Source: Pantoea agglomerans (GTDB lineage: Bacteria; Pseudomonadota; Gammaproteobacteria; Enterobacterales; Enterobacteriaceae). From it: a stretch of 64,000 nt of DNA. Positions 59,398 through 64,000 of the stretch are shown here, piece by piece. Position 1 is the first letter of the stretch. The number at the start of each line of letters is the position of its first letter. The notes beneath the pieces were generated by a model. That model saw nothing but the letters and a program-made list of their open reading frames with translations. It was not told the origin of the DNA and did not search any database. The DNA lies in NCBI RefSeq assembly GCF_021397715.1, contig NZ_CP090209.1, positions 1 through 64,000 of the forward strand. The letters run 5' to 3'. The translations under genes and the position numbers were made by a program.

Positions 59398-60861
59398 TTA
59401 CGGCTTTTTAAATTTGTCTTCAACCTTCTCTTTGGCTTCAGCAATTTTATCGCCCGCTTTATCCATCACACCTTCGTGATGCGCCGGATCGCGGCCGGAC
59501 AGCCCACCCGGCGTCACTGCCGGGCTGTCGTGATCGGTGCGGGCCTGCTGGGTGGCGTCGAGCAGCGGATCGGTCGCACTGCGGTTACTGGCGACGTTAT
59601 CCGTGCTGGCACGGTCAATATCCACTTCCTGGCGACGTACCGAATCGTTGATGGTTTCAACCCGATCGCTCTGCTCTTTACGCAGTACCACTTCCTCAAT
59701 GATTTGCGCCGTCTTGTTGACCACCGGTTGTTCGTGAGTCTCTTCAACCTCAATGGTTTTTTCCGACCAGTCGACCTGTTCCGGTGCGCCGGTTTCGCTC
59801 AGCGGACGGCGGAAAATCTCCGCATGCTGCTCACGCAACGACACATTTTCAGAGACCTGATCGGTGACCGTGTAGCGACGCACCCGGGTGGAGCCTTCGC
59901 TGACCAGTCGTTTACCGACTTCCAGCCGCTCTTCGGCCAGACGTAGCACATCCTCTTCACTTTCATCACCGGTCAGGGATGGACGCACGCTCGCGCTGTA
60001 TGGCTGATTGCCGCTGAGATCGCTGCCCGACGCCGGTTGATTCAGTGATGCACCAGGCGCACTGCTCAGGCCATCATCGGCGGCATAGTCCTCTGGCAAG
60101 GCGGCGCTGCGTTCGGTCAGTTCTTCATGTGCATCGAGAATGCCCAGCGCCCGCGGCAGCTGATCTTCATCCGCGCGAAGCGTCAGCACCACACCGCCGG
60201 TCCGCATCGCGTCTTCATACACTTCAGCCTGATCCTCTTCCAGCGTATTGCCAAACAGACGCTGCCAGAAGCCCGGATGACGCGCTTCCTGCCCTTCAGT
60301 GCGCAGGCGTTCTCCGGAAAGGATATCAATATCATCGTCCAGGAAACCCGCTTTAATCAGGTTGCGTTTTGCGCCTTCTGCCAGTGTGACATTACTGAAC
60401 ATTGTTACGATTGTTTCACGCGCCATGGTTTTCTCCTCGGTGATGGATTCAGCCTGTTTTGGGTTCTGATGTCTGTCTATCTGAGCGTGCTGTTTTTTCA
60501 GGGTGACGACCTGTTCCAGCGGAACCTGGCTGATCACCTTGCGGATATGCAGCTCCTCTTTCAGCACCAGCCGGCGGATAATCTCAACTTCCTCTTCAAC
60601 CACAGGAATAATGATCACGCCGTTTTCTTCGCGGATTTCCGGCATCGTCGTCAGCCGTTCCGATTTAGGGACTCGCTCTATTTCAGCGGTCTGCTGCCTG
60701 AGCATCAGGGCAATTTTTTCTTCATGCTCGATTACCCGCCGGGTAACCCTGACATGACCATCACTGACCTGTTGCTTCGAGACCTCAAGTTTCTCTTCCG
60801 CCAGCCTGAGTCGCTGATCGTTTTCCCCTGCCCCCGGTTTTTCAGGCGGTCGATTGTTCAT
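59398..60861 (-). CDS. DUF2382 (YsnF/AvaK) stress protein, apparently two units in one frame
   Basis: A 487-aa hydrophilic protein from the ATG at 60861 (CAGG upstream). Residues 1-145 contain a DUF2382 unit (LAEEKLEVSKQQVSDGHVRVTRRV, then IIIPVVEEEVEIIRRLVLKEELHI). A second unit starts MARETIVTMFSNVTLAEGAKRNLI with a general-stress domain, a spacer and another DUF2382 block (LAEERLEVGKRLVSEGSTRVRRY). No stop separates them, yet the second start at 60426 has its own strong ribosome-binding site. The C-terminus is a Lys/Glu helix (KAGDKIAEAKEKVEDKFKKP) like CsbD-type proteins. It may be made as both a long and a 342-aa short form. The function is unknown; relatives are stress-induced. Confidence 0.82.
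   Translation of the reverse strand: MNNRPPEKPGAGENDQRLRLAEEKLEVSKQQVSDGHVRVTRRVIEHEEKIALMLRQQTAEIERVPKSERLTTMPEIREENGVIIIPVVEEEVEIIRRLVLKEELHIRKVISQVPLEQVVTLKKQHAQIDRHQNPKQAESITEEKTMARETIVTMFSNVTLAEGAKRNLIKAGFLDDDIDILSGERLRTEGQEARHPGFWQRLFGNTLEEDQAEVYEDAMRTGGVVLTLRADEDQLPRALGILDAHEELTERSAALPEDYAADDGLSSAPGASLNQPASGSDLSGNQPYSASVRPSLTGDESEEDVLRLAEERLEVGKRLVSEGSTRVRRYTVTDQVSENVSLREQHAEIFRRPLSETGAPEQVDWSEKTIEVEETHEQPVVNKTAQIIEEVVLRKEQSDRVETINDSVRRQEVDIDRASTDNVASNRSATDPLLDATQQARTDHDSPAVTPGGLSGRDPAHHEGVMDKAGDKIAEAKEKVEDKFKKP
60424..60440 (-). promoter_or_regulatory. Internal ribosome-binding site and start in the DUF2382 gene
   Basis: On the minus strand CCGAGGAGAAAACCATG: GAGGAG sits 6-7 nt before ATG 60426, in frame with the long protein. 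The sequence after it looks like a genuine protein N-terminus. Confidence 0.7.
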
Positions 60862-61068
60862 GGTTAACCTGCCCGTCGTCCTGAGAACGTGTTGCTGGAA
60901 TAAGCGCGCAGAGAAATAAGGGTTACTTTCCCTGAGCTGCAGCATAAGTGACTGCTTCATGGGAATTTAAAGCCTGGCACAAGCGAAGCTAAAAGATAGG
61001 AAATAGCGTAAAAAGATGGAAATATGAGGATAACGTGGCGCTAAAATACGGTAAGCGATACGGCAGAT

Positions 61069-61094
61069 AAAAAATCGCCAGCGCAGCGGCTGGC
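61069..61094 (-). terminator. Terminator of the alpha/beta hydrolase gene
   Basis: Minus strand GCCAGC (61089-61094), 6-nt loop, GCTGGC (61077-61082), followed by a six-T run (61069-61074). Confidence 0.72.
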
Positions 61095-61143
61095 AGTGAA
61101 TATGACATTATTAACGGGATACCCCGGCTGCCAGGGCTGTGGC

Positions 61144-62073
61144 TCAAGCCGGTCGATGCTGTCCGGCGGCGGTCAGGAAAGGCTGTAATTCAGAGAGGAA
61201 CGCGGACGGCACCTCTTCCTGCGGCGAATGACCACAGGGTAGCGCCCGTCCCTCCACATGGGTGGCTTTGTCAGCCCAGGTCTGCAGCACATCGTAAAGC
61301 TGGCCGACCGTACCCTGCTCGCCCCATAACAGCAGCAGCGGACAGCGTATCCGTTGCCCTTCGCTGGCAGCATCATCGTCTAAATCAATGGTCGCGCTGG
61401 CGCGATAATCCTCACACACCGCGTGTACCATCGCGGGATGCTGATAACAGCGCAGATAATCGTTCAGGATCGCTTCGGGCGTGGCATCGGCGACCTTGAG
61501 CTGCGCCCGGATATGCTGCCGCAGAAAGAATTCGGTGTTTGATCCGATCAGCGTTTCCGGTAACGGCGCAGGCTGGATCAGGAAAAACCACCAGAAATAA
61601 CGGGTCGCGAACTCGCGGTCGGTGCGCTGGTACATGGTGGCTGTGGGGGCAATATCGATAAAGGTACAGGCGCTGACGCGATCCGGATAATCGAGCGCCA
61701 GCCGGTGCCCTACCCTGGCGCCACGGTCGTGTCCGACAAAGGCAAAATAGTGATGGCCCAGCGTGGTCATCAGCAGCGCGATATCCTGCGCCATCGCCCG
61801 TTTCGAATAGGGTCGGTGCTGCGCATCGCTGGCCGGTTTATCGCTGTCGCCATAGCCGCGCAGATCGGGCAGAACGACGGTGTAATGCTGTGCCAGCACC
61901 GGCGCGACCTTATGCCAGCAGAGGTGATTCTGCGGATGGCCGTGCAGCATCACCAGCACCGGCCCGCTGCCGCCCGTGGCGACCCGCAGCGTTATGCCAT
62001 TATCCAGCGTGACATCCTGTAGCTGAAAACCGTCAATAAAAGGGGACTGGCCCCGATTGTTTACTGAACCCAC
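61144..62073 (-). CDS. Alpha/beta hydrolase, haloacetate dehalogenase-like
   Basis: A 309-aa alpha/beta-fold enzyme from a GTG start (GAGGT upstream). MLHGHPQNHLCWHKVAPVLA, LPDLRGYGDSDKP, nucleophile Asp and Arg pair GHDRGARVGHRLAL, FFLIQPAPLPE and the late catalytic His in LPCGHSPQEE all fit fluoroacetate/haloacetate dehalogenases. The residue aligned with the His of the halide pocket (YHW in known enzymes, from memory) is Trp here (YFWWFF), so a different substrate such as an epoxide is possible. Confidence 0.85.
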   Translation of the reverse strand: MGSVNNRGQSPFIDGFQLQDVTLDNGITLRVATGGSGPVLVMLHGHPQNHLCWHKVAPVLAQHYTVVLPDLRGYGDSDKPASDAQHRPYSKRAMAQDIALLMTTLGHHYFAFVGHDRGARVGHRLALDYPDRVSACTFIDIAPTATMYQRTDREFATRYFWWFFLIQPAPLPETLIGSNTEFFLRQHIRAQLKVADATPEAILNDYLRCYQHPAMVHAVCEDYRASATIDLDDDAASEGQRIRCPLLLLWGEQGTVGQLYDVLQTWADKATHVEGRALPCGHSPQEEVPSAFLSELQPFLTAAGQHRPA

Positions 62074-62135
62074 CTTGACCTCGTCGTTTGAAAGAGCGTG
62101 TTCAGTGAGTGTAGACCGGGATCGGACGCCGCCGC

Positions 62136-62708
62136 TCAGGGTGCAATGCGCTGGCCACTGGCTAATGTGCCGTCTGTCGAATAGGTCAGCAGCGCCCGCT
62201 GATTGTTGTCCCGTTGTAGCTGAACCCAGTCCAGTTCGCTGACGCGCATCACCACCACGCCAAAATGCGGCCTGCCCGCTTCGTCAGTGGTGGCGGGCGG
62301 AGCTGCCTGCGGCTCACTCTCTGTCTCTTCGCCGGGCGGCCCGCCGCGGTAGGTTTTGCGGGTGTGCGCCGATAACCGCGACCACGCGGCAAGGGCGATA
62401 TCGCTCTCCTGCGCATAGAGTTCAACCCGTCCCTGCAGGCGCAACTGCTGCCGGGTCTGCCGGGCATATCCCAGTACCGTTACCTGCGGATTCGCCATCA
62501 TCTCCTGCCACTTAGGACTGCGTACGTCGGTATGAAAGGTCAGGGTCCGCATGACGCTATCGACCTGACGCAACACCAGCGTGCGCGCCTGCGGCCGACG
62601 GGCGGCATCAACGGTACAGAGGGTCAGATAGCGAAATTCCGCCTGGGGATCGCCAGCAGCCTCGCCCAGCGTGCGCCAGGCCGCAGCGTCAATCTGTTTC
62701 AGATCCAT
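62136..62708 (-). CDS. Pyridoxamine-phosphate-oxidase-like flavin protein
   Basis: A 190-aa split-barrel protein. FRYLTLCTVDAARRPQARTLVLRQVD, LTFHTDVRSPKWQEM and VTVLGYARQTRQQLRLQGRVEL show the FMN-binding fold of the PNPOx family (Alr4036-like group). HFGVVVMRVSELDWVQL is the C-terminal strand. The ATG at 62708 (GAGAG upstream) is preferred to GTG 62729. It is probably an FMN-dependent oxidase or reductase of unknown substrate. It is followed after 62 bp by the hydrolase gene on the same strand. Confidence 0.82.
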   Translation of the reverse strand: MDLKQIDAAAWRTLGEAAGDPQAEFRYLTLCTVDAARRPQARTLVLRQVDSVMRTLTFHTDVRSPKWQEMMANPQVTVLGYARQTRQQLRLQGRVELYAQESDIALAAWSRLSAHTRKTYRGGPPGEETESEPQAAPPATTDEAGRPHFGVVVMRVSELDWVQLQRDNNQRALLTYSTDGTLASGQRIAP

Positions 62709-62793
62709 GCGTTTTGCTCTCTTAATCACAAGGGGGGCGGCTCAAGCGTAGCAAGGAAGCAGAGACCTGGCCTGACAGCCCCGCGATCTCAGT

Positions 62794-62828
62794 AAAAAAA
62801 AGCCCCCACCGGGCAGACCGGCGGGGGC
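62794..62828 (-). terminator. Rho-independent terminator of the glucose dehydrogenase gene
   Basis: Minus strand GCCCCC (62823-62828), GC-rich arm and loop, GGGGGC (62802-62807), then eight T (62794-62801). Confidence 0.9.
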
Positions 62829-62851
62829 GTGATGTCACAGATTAACCGGGA

Positions 62852-64000
62852 TTACGGCAGCGCATAAGCGATCAGCGTATCGCCCATTTTGGTGCCAAAC
62901 GAGCCGTGTCCGCCCGCCATAATCACCACGTATTGCTTACCGTTAACCGCATAGGTCATCGGCGTCGCCTGACCACCCGCCGGCAGTCGGGCCTGCCACA
63001 GCAGTTTACCGTCACGCACGCTGTAGGCGCGCAGATAGTTATCCAGCGTACCGGCAACAAAGAAGACATTGCCCGCAGTCGTTACCGGACCGCCTAGCAT
63101 CGGCACGCCCATTTTAAACGGCAGCGGAACCGGCGCACTGTCGCGTACCGTACCAATGCGTTTCTTCCAGACAATCTGATGATTCTGCAGATTGATCGCC
63201 GAGACGAAGCCCCACGACGGCTGCAGGCACGGCAGACCCAACGGCGACAGGAACGGATTCAGCTCAACGCCATACGGCACGCCATACATATGCTGAACAC
63301 CGGCTTCGGAACCGGAACCTGCCGCGCCCGCCGCGCCAGGCTCAATCGGATTGCCCGGTCCGCGCGGGACCAGGCGGGAGATAAATGGCATCGCCATCGG
63401 ATTCGCAATTGCGATCTGACGGTCGGTATCAACCGCAATCCCGCCCCACTCGAACATGCCGAAATCACCCGGGAATACCAGCGTGCCCTGCTCTGAAGGC
63501 GGCGTAAACGGTCCTTCATATCGCAGGCGATGGAACATTACGCGGCACGCCAGCTGATCAAACATCGTTGCGCCCCACATATCCTTGCCCTGCAGGTTCT
63601 GCTTCGGCCGGAAAGTGAGTTGCGAGAAAGGCTGGGTCGGGTTGAGATGATCGCCTTTCGCCGGTCCCTGCGGTACCGGGGTTTCTGGTGCAGGCACCAC
63701 CGGCTGACCGGTTTCACGATTCAGAACAAAAATGTTACCGGTTTTAGCCGGAACATAGACCACCGGAACGCGCTTGCCACTGTTATCCGTGATGTCCGCC
63801 AGGGTCGGCTGGGATGGCAAATCCATGTCCCACAGATCGTGATGCACGGTCTGATAGAACCAGGCGAGCTTACCGGTGGAGGCGTGCAGCGCCAGCAGTC
63901 CGCTGGCATAACGCTCCTGCTCCGGGGTGCGATGACCGCCCCAGATATCCGGCGTCGAGACGCCCATCGGCAGATAGATGATGTCACGCTGAGCGTCATA
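62852..64000 (-). CDS. gcd: Membrane-bound PQQ-dependent glucose dehydrogenase, C-terminal part
   Basis: The frame is open to the window edge, so only the last 382 residues of a protein of about 800 are seen. VSTPDIWGGHRTPEQERYASGLLAL, FYQTVHHDLWDMDLPSQPTLAD, VPVVYVPAKTGNIFVL and the C-terminal NGKQYVVIMAGGHGSFGTKMGDTLIAYALP follow E. coli Gcd almost without gaps. The visible part is the periplasmic beta-propeller that binds PQQ and calcium; the five N-terminal membrane helices lie outside. It oxidises glucose to gluconate and feeds ubiquinone. PQQ genes are not in the window. Confidence 0.97.
   Translation of the reverse strand, partial: YDAQRDIIYLPMGVSTPDIWGGHRTPEQERYASGLLALHASTGKLAWFYQTVHHDLWDMDLPSQPTLADITDNSGKRVPVVYVPAKTGNIFVLNRETGQPVVPAPETPVPQGPAKGDHLNPTQPFSQLTFRPKQNLQGKDMWGATMFDQLACRVMFHRLRYEGPFTPPSEQGTLVFPGDFGMFEWGGIAVDTDRQIAIANPMAMPFISRLVPRGPGNPIEPGAAGAAGSGSEAGVQHMYGVPYGVELNPFLSPLGLPCLQPSWGFVSAINLQNHQIVWKKRIGTVRDSAPVPLPFKMGVPMLGGPVTTAGNVFFVAGTLDNYLRAYSVRDGKLLWQARLPAGGQATPMTYAVNGKQYVVIMAGGHGSFGTKMGDTLIAYALP

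Overview
The window looks like chromosomal DNA of an Enterobacterales species, most likely the Erwiniaceae (Pantoea or Erwinia type). The basis is the gene families: a budABC acetoin locus, a membrane PQQ glucose dehydrogenase, a beta-glucoside PTS operon, enterobacterial chaperone-usher fimbriae, an Hha-family regulator, a FidL/MarT-like pair and a YgiW-like protein. The genus is an inference; no rRNA, tRNA, phage, insertion sequence or CRISPR array was recognised.

Region 1 (about 1-28.5 kb) is an accessory, surface-oriented block with long AT-rich gaps. It holds a LacI-type regulator, an Hha-like protein, an S6-protease autotransporter on the minus strand, a DUF333 lipoprotein, a second autotransporter on the plus strand and a YgiW-like OB-fold protein. 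Both autotransporters carry an in-frame tandem repeat just before the beta-barrel. Then come three minus-strand genes (IprA-like regulator, LuxR-type regulator, anchored periplasmic protein), a 1-kb gap, and the centrepiece. This is two small peptides with double-glycine leaders (15269-15819), a four-gene chaperone-usher fimbrial operon (15933-20960), a LuxR-type response regulator (21028-21690) and a self-contained type I secretion operon: TolC-like, HlyD-like, C39-peptidase ABC exporter and a DUF1795 protein (21725-26954). DUF1795 proteins are known as Eag chaperones of type VI effectors, where they shield glycine-rich membrane segments. Finding one translationally coupled to a peptidase exporter, with a glycine-zipper peptide encoded upstream, suggests an unusual chaperone-assisted microcin-like export system combined with fimbriae. 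A convergent MarT/FidL-like pair closes the block.

Region 2 (28.5-43.3 kb) is carbohydrate metabolism. A minus-strand operon (sugar porter, inositol-type dehydrogenase, TIM-barrel isomerase, periplasmic sugar-binding protein, resembling mocABC) has a consensus-like sigma-54 promoter, and a sigma-54 activator is encoded divergently. A TetR regulator bracketed by two matching inverted repeats precedes a stand-alone FabF-like ketosynthase. A ROK kinase, a LacI repressor and PTS IIB-IIC, GH1 6-phospho-beta-glucosidase and IIA form a beta-glucoside operon with two operator palindromes.

Region 3 (43.1-50.4 kb) has a MipA/OmpV porin, a two-component system and an RND efflux pair, with a direct repeat and a nested hairpin before the pump genes. 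Region 4 (50.4-55.1 kb) is a LysR regulator divergent from budABC. Region 5 (55.1-64 kb) has a lone flagellin with a perfect sigma-28 promoter and an atypical middle domain, a CitMHS transporter, a metallo-beta-lactamase-fold hydrolase, a two-part DUF2382 stress protein, an alpha/beta hydrolase, a flavin-binding oxidase-like protein and the C-terminal part of glucose dehydrogenase, cut by the window edge.
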